NCBI RefSeq assembly: GCF_904849725.1
Contig: NC_058521.1
Location: 558,268,176 to 558,332,175 of the forward strand
Length of the DNA: 64,000 bases
Direction: 5' to 3'
Origin: Hordeum vulgare subsp. vulgare
Lineage: Eukaryota; Streptophyta; Magnoliopsida; Poales; Poaceae
Both the position numbers and the translations under genes were made by a program. Within the stretch, counting starts at the first letter, position 1; every line of letters begins with the position of its first letter. Below are positions 45,812 through 58,841 of this stretch, one piece after another. Below the pieces are notes generated by a model. That model made no database searches. It saw nothing but the letters and a program-made list of their open reading frames with translations, and was not told the origin of the DNA.

Positions 45812-48800
45812 TGTCACAACCCAAGTTTACCTTGTTTGCCATTGCATATTCATGCATGCATTATTACTTTTCTTTTGATTTTGAAATGGGGATGATCAAC
45901 AAATGGGGATGATCAAACCCTAGCACCAAATAAAATTCAAAAAAGGTTCAACAAGGATTATTTTCAATGAACCCAAAATGGTTTTCAAATTGTTCATATT
46001 TTTTGATAAATGTTGGCAACAACATTTCAGGGATGACCTTCATTTTTAAAACATTGTTGACATTTTAATTAATCTTCAAAAGTCACAAAGTTTGATAAAA
46101 CAATTAGCTATAAATGTTTTAGGTATTTCAAAAACGCTAAAACTTTGTGTGGAGTTTGGAAATAGTCCAAATATACTCCATAGTTATTTTTAGGGTTTAC
46201 AAAATGGTTTGTTATTTTATTAAATTCAAAAAAACAAATGTCAGAAATATCAAACAGAAAGAATAATAGAAGAGAGAAGCAAATCTTACCTATCTGATGC
46301 TCACCTAGAAGGCCCAGCCCACCAGGGCACCTTGTCTTCTACCTCGTGCGAGTCGGCAAAGGAGTAGCAGGGGCGGCGCCGTGGCCTCGCGCCACCTGCA
46401 CCTTGCCTGCCTGGCCCTCCTAGCCAGCACGACGCCTCCCCCCGTGCCTCTCTTTTCTTCCTCCCCCGGACCCCTTTGCCTCATCCATTCCTCCTTCTCC
46501 CCCTCTGCTCTCTTTCCCCTTGCCATGTCCGAGCTTGGCTCAAGCTTGCTGCCGTGCTCTCCGGCCACCCCTCGCACCTCTGTCATGCCCAATGGAACCG
46601 CCTCGACGCGCACGTCCTCCTCGCCGATCCAAGCTTTGCTAGGAGCACCGCAACGTTGCTGATCTCATCTTCTCAGACCTCAGGAGCAGGAGATCGCGAG
46701 CATCGATTCGGACACCCTAGCGCATCCCCGAGCCTGCCATCGGCACCAATGGAACCCCTGTGAGCCGTAGGTTCCGTTTCCCCCCTCCCCGTCGACGTTC
46801 CCCTCCTCTAGCGCGCTAGCCGCCGGAGCCCAAAGCTCCTCGTCGCCGGCCATGTCGTTGCCGTCGTTGTGGTACTCCACCCACGTGCTAGAGCTTGGGA
46901 ACGAGCTCCTGGAGCTACCAGGAAGGTTTTGAGACCCTCAACCGGACCCCCTGTGCCCCGCAACCCCATGCCCGACGAAGCCCGAGCCGCAACCGCCGCA
47001 GACCTCGGCGCCGGCGTGGATTCCGATGACCATTTGGTCGAGCTCCTCCCCCTCTTGATGCGGCCGAGCCTCAGCTACCCGCAGCACCTCTCCGCGTCTC
47101 AAATGGATGGATGTAGCGGTTTTTCGACGAGCTCCACCGCATCTGAAGTCGCCGACATTGATCCGCCGGTGGGTCTGACCCCTTTTGACCAGGGGTTTGA
47201 CCTCCCAGGGTCACAGACAGGTGGGGCCTAGCCCCTGTTATTCCTAGCTAATCACAAAATTTAATTAATTAAGATTAACTAGCCTAATGGCTCACTGACT
47301 AGTGGGCCCAGAGCGTGATAAATATTAGGTAGTATAAAATTAATCTTGTTTATAACCTTGAGTCACTCACGTGTGGCCCCACACGTCAGGTTTGACGCTG
47401 ACCAGGTTAGTTGACCTGCTGACGCAATGCTGACGCAATAAGTAATTTCTGATTTTAAATAATTCCAGAATAATAACAAAACTTCAAAAATTCATAGAAA
47501 ATAAAATATAAATCAGATGAAAATAATTTATATATGAAAATTGATAAAAAAAATCAAGGAATCTGATTATGGCATTTTCATGCATGTTTGAGAAAGTTAG
47601 AATCACCAAGTAGCAAAATGATGATTAGGGTAAATTTAATAAATAGGCTGGAGTTGGAATTTGATATATATTTGAATTCCACTTCAATCAATAAGACCAA
47701 ACATTGAGCTAGAAAACTCAGTACATTAATATGCCATCTTGATGCATGATAAAAGAAGTTATGCGTGAGCATCAGGTCGAATCAATTAAAAGGGTATCTG
47801 CAAAATACCTTGCTTGAAGTGATATTTGAATTCTAATTCAAACCAGCTTCAACTTAAGAAATGGTAGCTGCATTAGCCATGCCACATTTCATTTTCATAT
47901 CATGATCATACATCATAGTGTTGCATTTCCGTGAAGTAATTATTGTTCTTTCTTGTTTGCTAGTGCTATTCCCTCTCGGTACACGATGGTTCCGACGATG
48001 TGATCGTTGACATTGATGAAGACTCATTGCTATCTTCAGACGTGTCACGCAAGCAAACCCCCCTTGAGCATATTGCTATAAACATACTCTCTCGCTCCTG
48101 CTCTCTTTTATTGCATTAGGACAAACACGATTCAACTGTTACATGTTCTCGGTAGTTGAACCCACTCCTCTGCATGACCTGATTTTGTCGGCGTAAATAG
48201 TTGAAACCACTTAGCATGAGTAGCAACTGCTTGAGCCTTGTTGTGCTTACTCATCCATGCTTGCTTACTGTGCCTGCTATGCTTAGAGTTGTGTCGGGTC
48301 TGATCAATCTGGATGATGAATCGGAATGGTTGTGTTCATGTCCTACAGTGTGAGAGTAAAGGTGTGAATCCGATTTGGTAAAGGTAGCGATGAGAGGCCA
48401 TGTAGGAGTACATGGTGGGTTGTCTCATTGGGACCGTCCTTAAGAACTGAGTTATGTGTATGTTATCCAAGAGAAGTTACTACCACACATTGGGATACTT
48501 AATTGACCCTCTTGGCTTATTAATCGCCTAGATCTCTGTCCAGGAGTTGCAACTAGTTTCTGGTGTTTGTAGGAAAAGTGTTGGCGGCCGTGTTTAGCTC
48601 TGCCCGACGAGGTAGGCTACTCTGCGGTAGATACACAGTGGCACGGTGTACAAAGTGTCACCCGGATGGTGGGCTTGGGAACCATGCGCACATCGTTTAG
48701 GGCCGTAGAGGAAACCTCGGTCGGACTCCTTGCGGGTTCAGTCTCAAATAGGCGATAAACCTGGACTAGGGTATTGTCTGGTTAATGGTCGTGGCCGACA

Positions 48801-50050
48801 CCTACGCCAGTGCTTCCGCTTGAAGGTTGTCGAGATGCATGACGTGCATATGGTGCTAAGTGGTGAGAGCATGTGCGAAGAAGTATACCCCTGTTGGGTG
48901 ATTTAATCTGTTCGAATAGCCACGTCCTCGGATATGGACTACTTGGAAACATTACGTGGTACATAGACAATTCAAATGGATACTCTAAAATATGCAAGAT
49001 AAGTGTGAGTGCTATGGATGGCCTTCTCGTAGGGAGACGAGAGTGGATCCATAGTGGTGTATTGAATTGGTGAATATGTGGACTCGTGTGTGCTATCCCA
49101 CCTCAAAGAAAGAACTTGTAGTCGTAGTACAGGTTAGCCAAGAGTCTAAGCTGGCTTGCTGCAATCAAACCCCACACTTCTTTCATTAAAACATGATGCA
49201 TATGTAGATAGTTCTGATGTAAGTCTTGCTGAGTACCTTTGTACTCATGGTTTCTTTATTTATGTTTTGCAGAGAAGATTTAGTCTCATTAAAAGATTCT
49301 ACGCGATGTGTTCGATGTTGACCGGAATAGCTTGGGAATTCCAGACAGAGTTATGGCTCCTTTGGTAGGGTCGTTGTAGCTTTTCAGGCTCTTCCAGCCA
49401 CTTTTAGTAGATGTCTGTACCCAGACATGTTGTGCTTCCGCTTGATGTTTGTATGACTTGAGTGACGGGTCACGAGACCCCTGTTTGTAAGATCATACTA
49501 TGTTGACTCTTATGAGTCTTTAATAAAAGCTTGAGTCATAGAGTTATGTTGTGATGCCATGTTGTATCTACACATATCGTGCATATTGTGTGTATGTTAT
49601 GAAATGCATTATATGTGTGGTATTCGACACCTAGTTGTGTTCCTTTAGTAGTACTCTTTACGAGGAAGTGCCTCTTTGTTCTTCCTCCGAGCTTTGGTAG
49701 CTTGCTACTGCTCCGGACACATTGATTGACCGACATGTATCCTTCATTGGTGTCTGTCCTTTCGGGGAAATGTCATGCGATGTAATGTAGTCCTTTAAGC
49801 TTGCTACGACTCGTCTACACACGCTGATGATCGACACCTGCTTTGCTGGGTTATGTATGCCTGTCCCTGTACGAATGTACCACTTGGGTTTATAACTAGT
49901 CATGCCGACCCGGGTTCTTTGTCGTTTGAATGCTAGCGACACATTCATATACGTGAGCCAAAAGACGCAAACGGTCCCAACCAACTTAAGGTGGCAGCCA
50001 TGGAGTTTACTGTGCGTGAGGCCGCAAAGTGATGTGATGTGTTACAAGTT
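45812..50050 (+). mobile_element. Long LTR-like segment (about 4.2 kb), unclassified Gypsy type
   Basis: Begins TGTCACAACCCAAG directly after the Gypsy sequence and closes near 50046 with GATGTGATGTGTTACA, so it has TG...CA ends. AATAAA at 49531-49536, followed by GTTATGTTGTG-rich DNA, looks like an LTR polyadenylation region. The GC-rich part (46310-47220) gives frames such as 46869-47231 that have no known domain. The length and TGTCACAACCC start fit large LTRs of chromovirus (Tekay-like) elements. No gag-pol seen, because a copia element cuts in at 50051. The other copy of CCCTA must lie outside the window if this is right. Confidence 0.5.
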
Positions 50051-50371
50051 TGTTGGGGCATAGTTTATGCCTAAGTAATGTTGGTGATTGATGACAATAC
50101 CGTACAGGACTAACCGTGTGTGTTAAGATTTCAGATAACACACGTCAACGGCACAAGACGACACGTCTCCTCATTCATGGAACGGAAGCACGGCGCTCTC
50201 TACGATTCTCTTTATTTGAGTCATAGGAAAGCCGTACTATTAAGAGGGGATCCGTAGTGGAAAGGTTTGGGTGGAATCTATCTTTGCACGCACACACTTC
50301 ACATTCTCCCTTTTCTTCATCTTTGGAGCGGCCCCCTCCACTTTGTTTCTCGCATCTTTGCAAAATGGTCC

Positions 50372-50760
50372 CCAGCGGTAGTACCGCTGGCTCTAGCGGT
50401 AGTACCGCTGGATTGCTAGCGGTAGTACCGCTGCAGCCAGCGGTAGTCCGCTAGCTGGCGGTAGTACCGCCCCTGGTCAGCGGTAGTACAACTCTAGGAG
50501 CTTTGTTCCACCTGCCTAGCGGTAGTTCGTGGACGGACCTTTTTGCGAAGACTTTCTTGGCGGTAGTAGTGCTTTTGCACTACCAAGGGGCGTGCGGTAG
50601 TACCACTGGTGTCAGCGGTAGTACCGCTAGAGTCCCAGCGGTAGTACCGCTGCATCCAGCGGTAGTACCGCCAGGCGGTGGTAGTACCGCCCCTGTTCAG
50701 CGGTAGTACCGCTGGAGTGCCAGCGGTAGTACCGCTGCAGCCAGCGGTAGTATCGCTGGA
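50372..50760. repeat. Array of AGCGGTAGTACCGCT palindromes in the LTR
   Basis: More than a dozen copies of the 15-nt motif (7-bp arms AGCGGTA/TACCGCT around a central G), perfect or with one or two changes. They are separated by short CTGGAGTGCC-, CTGCAGCC- or CCTGTT-like spacers, and stop about 40 bases upstream of the TATA box. Confidence 0.92.
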
Positions 50761-50802
50761 GCTCGGGCAGAGAGTGGGAAAACGGTCTGATTTTCCCCCC
50801 AC

Positions 50803-50810
50803 TATATAAA
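50803..50810 (+). promoter_or_regulatory. TATA box of the SIRE-type LTR
   Basis: TATATAAA in the context CCCACTATATAAAGGGTTC, downstream of the palindrome array and upstream of CTCTAAGCTCCATTG. A typical LTR core promoter position. Confidence 0.75.
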
Positions 50811-51591
50811 GGGTTCTTCTAGCTGAGGAACCCTATCTCTTACCTCTCTAAGCTCCATTGTTGCGCCCCAAGCTCAAAAGTGCCCGATCTCTATCCCTAG
50901 CCAATCAAACTTGTTGATTCTTTAGGGATTGGTTGAGAAGGCCTAGATCCACACTTCCACCAAGAGAAAAGTTGATTCCCCCACCAATCCCTTGCGGATC
51001 TTGTTACTCTTGGGTGTTTGAGCATCCTAGACGGCTGAGGTCACCTCGAAGCCATATTCCATTGTGGTGAAGCTTCATGGTCTAGTTGGGAGCCTCCAAG
51101 CTTTGTGTGGAGTTGCCCCAACCTTGTTTGTAAAGGTTCGGTCGCCGCCTTCAAGGGCACCTATAGTGGAATCACGGTACCTTGCATCGTGCGAGGGCGT
51201 GAGGAGAATACGGTGGCCTTAGTGGCTTTTTGGGGAGCATTGGGCCTCCACACCGCTCCAACGGAGACGTACTTCCTGTCAAAGGGAAGGAACTTCGGTA
51301 ACACATCCTCGTCTCCATCGGTTCCACTTGTGGTTATCTCTATCCTTTACTTTGTATTTGGTTATGCTTGTGACTATATCTTACTTGTCTTAATAACTCT
51401 CGTTGTTAGCTTCTTTAGGGTTCACCTCATTGTCGTATTATTTGTGAACCCGTATGTTGTTTACCTTAACTTGCTAAGATTATTTAAAAAGTGGTCGTTG
51501 TCTATTCACCCCCCTCTAGCCAACCATATCGATCCTTTCAATTGGTATCAGAGCCACATCTTTTTATTAAGGCTTTAACCACCCGAAGAGT

Positions 51592-53960
51592 ATGGATGGC
51601 GAAGAGGGAATTACTCATGGGCAACCCGAGGCCATGGACTTGACTTCGGTCACAAGGGACGACTTGAATACGGCTATGGCCGCTCTCAAGACGTCCTTGA
51701 CGAACGAGGTCAAGACCATGCTTAAAGAGTTAATTGAGGGATTTAAAAGTTCACCCGAACCGGCTATAGTGGTTAAACCCACCGTTTCCGATTCGGAGGC
51801 CAACTCCTCTAAAGAAGCGGCTAAAAGTATGCAACCTCCCTCGTCTCACGAAAAGGATGGGACTGGAACATATGCCTCAGTTCCACCCCCATGGTCTATG
51901 GAGGATCCGTTCCCGCACCACGTCTTAATCCGGTTTGTCCTCCTCCTAAGCTTGTGAAAGGTGACTTTGCTAATTGGGTATTTTCTATTAAGTCTCATTT
52001 GAATCACAGCTCAACAAATTTGTGGAGAATCATTGAGCAAGGATATTATCCCCATGATCCAAGCAACCTCACTCCGAGAGAAGATGCACACAATCAATAC
52101 AATCGCTCCGCTTTGTTTATTCTCCAGTCTGCAGTACCACCTGAAGATCTTCCTCACTTGCGTCCCTTCACTTTGGCCAAGGATTGTTGGGAGCATATTA
52201 TGGTGTTGTACAAGGGAAGCTCAAGCATTCAACGATCCAACTATGAAGTGATACTTGATAAGGCCGATGAGTTTGTGATGAAGGAAGACGAGGACCCTCG
52301 TGATCTCTATCGGAGGGTGACTGCTATTGCTGTGGCACTCAAGGATCATGGGAGCAAGGACGTGGATGACACATGGGTCAAACGCAAGTTCCTTAAAGCC
52401 ATCATGCCTTTCAACAAAGCTATGTCATCAGTCATTCGTCAGCGGCCAGACTTTCACTCCTTGTCTTCCAGTGAGGTGTTGGATGAATTCATTCCAATGT
52501 CAATCATGAACGAAACAGCCGACAATGCACTTGCTCATGTTCGATCAAAGACAACTTCACCCACCCATGCGTTGAAAGCAAAAGCAATGCTTGAAGAAGA
52601 AGAAGATGAGGAAGAGGAGGGCTGCCCTGAGGACACAAAGTATGCCTATCATGAGCACATGGCTCTTGCATCAAGGCAGTTCTGGGGCAACAAGAGGAAC
52701 TCAAGACCCACCTTCACCAAGAACAACTCAAGTGCATTCAAACCCAAACAACGAGTAAGGACATGCTATAACTGTGGTAACGTGAGTCACTTCGTGGCCG
52801 AATGTCCCTATGAGAAAAGGGAAGACAACGGAGGCAAGCTCATTCGCAAAGACAAAATCAAATCATTTCCAATCAAGAACAACTTTGTGAAGAAACCTCA
52901 CCCAAAAGGGATGGTGGCCCTTGAAGAGTATCCTTCAGATGATGATGATGATGATACAGTGGCAACGACAACTGTTGCTATTCCCACTACCTCTCCCCAG
53001 AAGGTGTCTCTCTTCAACGCCCCCAACGAGAACCACATCGCCAAGTGCCTCATGGCAAAAGGTATCAATCAGGTAACTCCCATCATTAAGACCAACATTG
53101 CTTCTGATCCTTCATTGTTAAATTGTGTTGAAGATAGTGATGTTGGGGAACTTAATGAGCATGATCTTGACAAGTTTCTGTGCACTATTAAGGGAGAACC
53201 CAAGAAGCACTTTGTTGCTCTCTTGGAACAACTGGGTGAGGCCACTGATCTCATTGAGTCTCATGAGGAGACCATCTCTGAGCTTCAGGGACATAGTCGT
53301 GACTATGCCTATGAAATTGCCGAATTATCTAGTGCTCTAGAAGAGGAGCGCACTCTTCGTTTAGCTCTTGAGGAGTCATATAACGATGACTGCGCTAAAA
53401 TGCAAAAGAAACTAGATCATGATGTTGTTCTTACTCGTATGCTTAAATCTGAAAAGTATGCTCTTGAGGTTGGCCATGACAGACTCAAAAAGGAGTTTGA
53501 CATACTTGACAAGGCCCACAAAGCCTTGAAAGGTGCTCATTTCTCTCTAAAAGAGTCTCATGATCAACTCCAAGCAAAGCTTACCAAGGAGATCTCTACT
53601 TGTCCTCCCTTTGTGTTAATTGATAATGCTTGTGCAACTAACCCCTATTGTGAGCATGTACATCTTGTGGAGGAAAATGCCAAGTTAAAGGAGAAACTTG
53701 AGAAGGGTCTTGTGGCATGCATACAAGGTGAGAAGGGTCTTGTGGCACGCATACAAGGTGAGAAGAGTCTGAACGATCTCTTGAGCACTCAAAAGGGTGT
53801 TGTAGGAAAGAAAGGACTTGGACTTACCTCCAAGTCAAAAGGTAAAAGGAAGAACAAGAACAAACGATCTCTCACCCTCATGGACATCTTTGTCAAAGAA
53901 GGTGAACAGGAACAAGGTGGACTATGGGAACCCCAAGAAGGGCAAAACCGTTCGTACTAA
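51592..53960 (+). pseudogene. Gag of the SIRE-type copia, frameshifted
   Basis: Starts MDGEEGITHGQPEAMD at 51592 and changes frame around 51890-51910, where PPPW passes to the frame with PAPRLNPVCPPPKLVKGDF. The main part (gag-like UBN2 region, NWVFSIKSHL...LWRIIEQGYYP) follows, then a zinc knuckle CYNCGNVSHFVAEC (about 52762-52803), a long coiled coil rich in Glu/Leu (about 53150-53760) and a Lys-rich end. An in-frame 33-bp duplication near 53697-53770 repeats EKGLVA(C/R)IQG. The coiled-coil extension after the knuckle is typical of SIRE-lineage gags. The frame is lost near 53900, where the last residues continue in another frame (to 54138, ending WVPKTKP). Confidence 0.85.
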
Positions 53961-54142
53961 CACAACCGACAAACTCAATTCTTCTTATGTTTTGTGTTGT
54001 GCTAGTGATGGGCATGTTTATGCCAGATTTGTTGGTTCCTACGATGAGGATATTGAATGGGCTATCTGGGTTCCTAAGACCCTTGTCTCTAACATGAAAG
54101 GACCCATTAAAAAATGGGTACCTAAAACCAAACCTTGATCAA

Positions 54143-56969
54143 TTGCAGGAGTTTGCTTCCGGTGGGGTGTCATGGTTGCTCGATAGTGGAGCAACAAATC
54201 ATATGACCGGAAGCAAGGACTTAGTGGTGGATGTGCGTCCTTCTCCATCTATGCCCACCCATGTCCAATTCGCCGATGCATCCTCTTCAAAGGTATTGGG
54301 ATTTGGTAAGGTGGTCATCTCTCAAGATTTATCTATTGAGAAGGTCATGCTTGTCGAGTCACTTGCCTACAATTTACTTTCGGTTAGTCAACTTGCAATT
54401 ATGGGTTTTTCCACATTCTTTAACATTGACACTGTGGTCCTCCTAAGGAGCAAGACTCTTAAAGTAGCCTATGTTGGACATGTCGAAAATGGTCTTTATG
54501 TGGTGAACTTCTCAAAGCGACCCACTAAGACTGCGACATGTTTAATGGCTAAAGTTGACGTGGGCTGGCTTTGACATCGCCGTTTAGCTCATGTCAATAT
54601 GAGATCTTTGCAAAGTCTTCTGACAGGGGACCATGTTTGTGGACTAACAAATGTGAGCTTTGCTAAAGATCGTGTTTGCAGTGCTTGCATTGAAGGAAAG
54701 ATTCATGAAACTGCTCATCGTCCAACGACTCTTATCTACACTAAGAGGCCATTGGAACTTCTCCATATGGATCTGTTTGGTCCTCCATCATTTGATAGTC
54801 TTGGAGGCAGAAAATATTGCTTAGTGATTGTTGACGACTACTCAAGATATACCTGGGTATATTTCTTTAAAAGGAAGAGTGAAACTCAACAAACGGTCAT
54901 CAACTTTGCTAATGAAGCGCAACGTCAACATGAAGCAAAGATCTTGATGATTAGGAGTGACAACGACACCGAGTTCAAGAACTACGCCTTAGATGAGTTT
55001 CTAGGTGATGAGGGAATAAAGCACCAATATTCTGCACCATATACCCCTCAGCAAAACGGCATGGCAGAAAGGAAGAACCGGACCTTGATAGACGCTGCAA
55101 GGACAATGATGGCAGAATTCAAATCTCCATATAACTTCTGGGCAGAGGCCATCAACACAGCATGTCATGCATCCAATCGGCTCTACATCCGCAAAGGCTT
55201 GAACAAGACTCCGTATGAGATTCTAACTGGAAACAAACCCAATCTCAAGTACTTCCGGGTATTCGGTTGTAAGTGTTTCATTCTCAAAAAGGGAGCACGA
55301 TTAGCTAAATTTGATTCTAGAGCACATGAGGGTATCTTTGTTGGTTATGCTACAAACTCTTATGCTTACCGTGTCCTCAACAAGTCCACCGGACTAATTG
55401 AGGAGACGTTTAACATAGAGTTTGATGAAAATAATGGCTCCCAAGTGGAGGAAAGTGGTCTTTGTGATATAGGTGATGAAATTCCTCCCGAAGCCATAAG
55501 AAGAATGGGGATTGGTCAAATACTCCCCATTGAGGAACCCCTTGTGGCTGAAGGAGAAGGACAATGCTCTACTCAATTGGAGCCATCACCCCCACAAACC
55601 CCACACGCTTCCGATGAACAAAGAGAATACTCTCAACAAATTGAACAAGCTCAAGGTCAAGATCAATTGCCCAACAATGGTGATGTGTTCCATGATATTC
55701 AAGCACTACCCCAAGACTCCGAACCGGCTCATGATCAAGATCAAGTGCAACCCCGAGATTCAGACCAAGTAGAAGCACAAGATCAAGATCAAGAGCAACC
55801 ACTAATACAAGAACAAGATGATCAAGAGACTGTCTCACAATTCCCGTCTGGAGCTCCAACAACCGGCTCAAGACGCAAGGGCAAGCAAAAGAAACAAGTC
55901 GATGCTCCCCCATTATCTAATGAAGAACTCTTGGAGCGTCGAGTAGCCAAGAATGCGAACAAGCTGAGAGTCAAGTCACATCTTATCAAGAATGTACTTG
56001 GCAGTTTAAAAAGGGGAGTATCCACCCGTCAACAGCTTTGGAATTATTGTGAGCATCACGCGTTTGTCTCGTATTGTGAACCTCAACAGGTACAGGAAGC
56101 GCTCGATGATGAGGATTGGCTTATGGCCATGCACGAAGAACTTAACAACTTCGAGCGCAACCAAGTCTGGGATTTAGTGCCTCGGCCAACGGAGGAACAT
56201 AATGTCATCGGGACCAAATGGATATTCAAGAACAAGCAAGATGCCAATGGAATTGTGATTCGAAACAAGGCAAGATTTGTGGCTCAAGGCTACTCCCAAG
56301 TCGAGGGTATCGACTACGGTGAAACCTTTGCCCCTGTTGCTCGTCTAGAATCTATTCACATGTTACTTGCATTTGCTTCTCATCGTAACTTCAAATTACA
56401 GCAAATGGATGTGAAAAGTGCTTTTCTTAATGGTCCTTTGAATGAGTTGGTCTATGTCAAACAACCCCCGGGATTCGAACATCCCAAGCTCCCCAATCAT
56501 GTGTACAAACTTAATAAGGCACTCTATGGCCTTAAACAAGCCCCACGCGCGTGGTATGAGTATCTTATTGAGTTGTTACAAGATCGTGGGTTTGAAATTG
56601 GGAAGATAGATCCCACTCTTTTTACTAAGAGGGTTAAAGGGGATTTGTTCATATGCCAACTATATGTTGATGATATTATCTTTGGCTCTCCTAACATTTC
56701 ATTCAATGAAGAATTTGCTGCACTAATGACTGAGAAGTTTGAGATGTCCATGATGGGAGAGTTGAAGTTCTTCCTCGGATTCGAGATTAGACAAGGTCTA
56801 GAAGGGACATTCATCAAACAAGCCAAGTACACTCAAGACATGCTCAAACGGTTCGAGCTCAAAGATGTCAAACCGGTCAAGTTCCCCATGCCAACAAGAT
56901 GCAAGCTTGACAATGATCCCAATGGTAAAGCAGTGGATCAAAAGGTATACCGCTCTATGATTGGATCCC
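54143..56969 (+). pseudogene. Pol of the SIRE-type copia, one stop codon and a transposon insertion
   Basis: One frame. Protease WLLDSGATNHMTG (near 54170), then the pre-integrase region with TGA at 54572-54574 just before HRRLAHVNM and [10 protein letters not shown]. Integrase has [13 protein letters not shown] and [10 protein letters not shown] as the D,D,E core (about 54770-55090), then a Gln/Asp-rich linker. Reverse transcriptase has [41 protein letters not shown] and the YVDD active site (about 56665-56680). The frame continues to [11 protein letters not shown], the start of RNase H, where bases from 56970 belong to the inserted LTR. Compared with family members, the RNase H domain is therefore missing here. 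The 818-codon open stretch from 54599 includes a few LTR-derived codons at its end. Confidence 0.9.
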
Positions 56970-58789
56970 TGTTGGGGAACGTCGCATGGGAAACAAAAAA
57001 TTTCCTACGCGCACGAAGACCTATCATGGTGATGTCCATCTATGAGAGGGGATGAGTGATCTACGTACCCTTGTAGATTGTACAGCAGAAGCGTTAGAGA
57101 ACGCGGTTGATGTAGTGGAACGTCCTCACGTCCCTCGATCCGCCCCGCGAACAATCCCGCGATCAGTCCCACGATCTAGTACCGAACGGACGGCACCTCT
57201 GCGTTCAGCACACGTACAGCTCGACGATGATCTCGGCCTTCTTGATCCAGCAAGAGAGACGGAGAGGTAGAAGAGTTCTCCGGCAGCGTGACGGCGCTCC
57301 GGAGGTTGGTGATGATCTCGTCTCAGCAGGGCTCCGCCCGAGCTCCGCAGAAACGCGATCTAGAGGAAAAACTATGGAGGTATGTGGTCGGGCAGCCGTG
57401 AGAAAGTCGTCTCAAATCTGCCCTAAAAGCCCCATATATATAGGAGGAGGGAGGGGGACCTTGCCTTGGGGTCCAAGGGACTCCCAAGGGGTCGGCCGAG
57501 CCAAGGGGGGGAGGACTCCCCCCCCAAACCGAGTTGGACTTGGTTTGGTGGGAGGAGTCCCCCTCCCATCCCACTTCTTCCCTTTTTTTTTCTTTTCCTT
57601 TGATTTTCTTCTCTTGGCGCATAGGCCCCTTTGGGGCTGTCCCACCAGCCCACTAAGGGCTGGTGTGTCTCCCCAAAGCCTATGGGCTTCCCCGGGGTGG
57701 ATTGCCCCCCCCGGTGAACTCCCGGAACCCATTCGTCATTCCCGGTACATTCTCGGTAACTCCGAAAACCTTCCGGTAATCAAATGAGGTCATCCTATAT
57801 ATCAATCTTCGTTTCCGGACCATTCCGGAAACCCTCGTGACGTCCGTGATCTCATCCCGGATTCCGAACAACATTCGGTAACCAACCATATAACTCAAAT
57901 ACGCATAAAACAACGTCGAACCTTAAGTGTGCAGACCCTGCGGGTTCGAGAACTATGTAGACATGACCCGAGAGACTCCTCGGTCAATATCCAATAGCGG
58001 GACCTGGATGCCCATATTGGATCCTACATATTCTACGAAGATCTTATCGTTTGAACCTCAGTGCCAAGGATTCGTATAATCCCGTATGTCATTCCCTTTG
58101 TCCTTCGGTATGTTACTTGCCCGAGATTCGATCGTCAGTATCCGCATACCTATTTCAATCTCGTTTACCGGCAAGTCTCTTTACTCGTTCCGTAATACAA
58201 GATCCCGCAACTTACACTAAATTACATTGCTTGCAAGGCTTGTGTGTGATGTTGTATTACCGAGTGGGCCCCGAGATACCTCTCCGTCACACGGAGTGAC
58301 AAATCCCAGTCTTGATCCATACTAACTCAACTAACACCTTCGGAGATACCTGTAGAGCATCTTTATAGTCACCCAGTTACGTTGCGACGTTTGATACACA
58401 CAAAGCATTCCCCCGGTGTCAGTGAGTTATATGATCTCATGGTCATAGGAATAAATACTTGCCACGCAGAAAACAGTAGCAACAAAATGACACGATCAAC
58501 ATGCTACGTCTATTAGTTTGGGTCTAGTCCATCACGTGATTCTCCCAATGACGTGATCCAGTTATCAAGCAACAACACCTTGTTCATAATCAGAAGACAC
58601 TGACTATCATCGATCAACTGGCTAGCCAACTAGAGGCATGCTAGGGACGGTGTTTTGTCTATGTATCCACACATGTAAATGAGTCTTCATTCAATACAAT
58701 TATAGCATGGATAATAAACTATTATCTTGATACAGGAATTATAATAATAACTATACATTTATTATTGCCTCTAGGGCATAATTCCAACA
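56970..58789 (-). repeat. 3' LTR of the Angela/WIS-type copia
   Basis: 1820 bp. In element orientation it opens TGTTGGAATTATGCCCTAGA and closes CGACGTTCCCCAACA. The length and ends fit the WIS/Angela/BARE-1 group. Frames inside it (for example 57227-57787) are not genes. Confidence 0.93.
57435..57442 (-). promoter_or_regulatory. TATA box of the Angela/WIS-type LTR
   Basis: TATATATA, in reverse context CTCCTATATATATGGGGC, at the place where LTR transcription starts in this copia group. Confidence 0.65.
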
Positions 58790-58812
58790 GTCTCCCACTT
58801 GCACTAGAGTCA
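58790..58812 (-). promoter_or_regulatory. Polypurine tract of the Angela/WIS-type copia
   Basis: In reverse orientation the bases just before the 3' LTR are CAAGTGGGAGAC, a purine run used to prime plus-strand DNA synthesis. Confidence 0.8.
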
Positions 58813-58841
58813 ATAATCTAGCCCTCACATCACCATGTGAA

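Larger units (their letters stand above)
50051..51540 (+). repeat. 5' LTR of the SIRE-type copia
   Basis: Starts TGTTGGGGCATAG and ends ATCCTTTCA just before AT and the primer-binding site, about 1490 bp. Contains the palindrome array, a TATA box and a run of CACCCCCCTCTAG near its end. The frame at 51105-51578 is an LTR frame, not a gene. Confidence 0.85.
50051..56969 (+). mobile_element. SIRE/Maximus-type copia retrotransposon, left part
   Basis: LTR at 50051-51540, primer-binding site TGGTATCAGAGCC at 51543-51555 (initiator-methionine tRNA type), a gag with coiled coil, then protease, integrase and reverse transcriptase in copia order. Interrupted at 56969/56970 within the RNase H start by another copia; the rest and the 3' LTR lie beyond the window. 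The 5 bases before the LTR are AAGTT. The frame carries a shift in gag, one at the gag end and one stop in pol, so this copy is dead even without the insertion. Confidence 0.9.

Noticed and set aside
46305..47231. GC-rich frames that look like a cereal gene
   Set aside because: They lie inside an LTR-like segment and have no domain or consistent exon structure; regarded as LTR sequence.
51105..51578. 157-codon frame with hydrophobic segments
   Set aside because: It lies in the 3' part of the SIRE-type LTR and runs into the primer-binding site, so it is not an independent membrane protein.
57227..57787. 186-codon plus-strand frame
   Set aside because: It lies entirely inside the Angela/WIS-type LTR.
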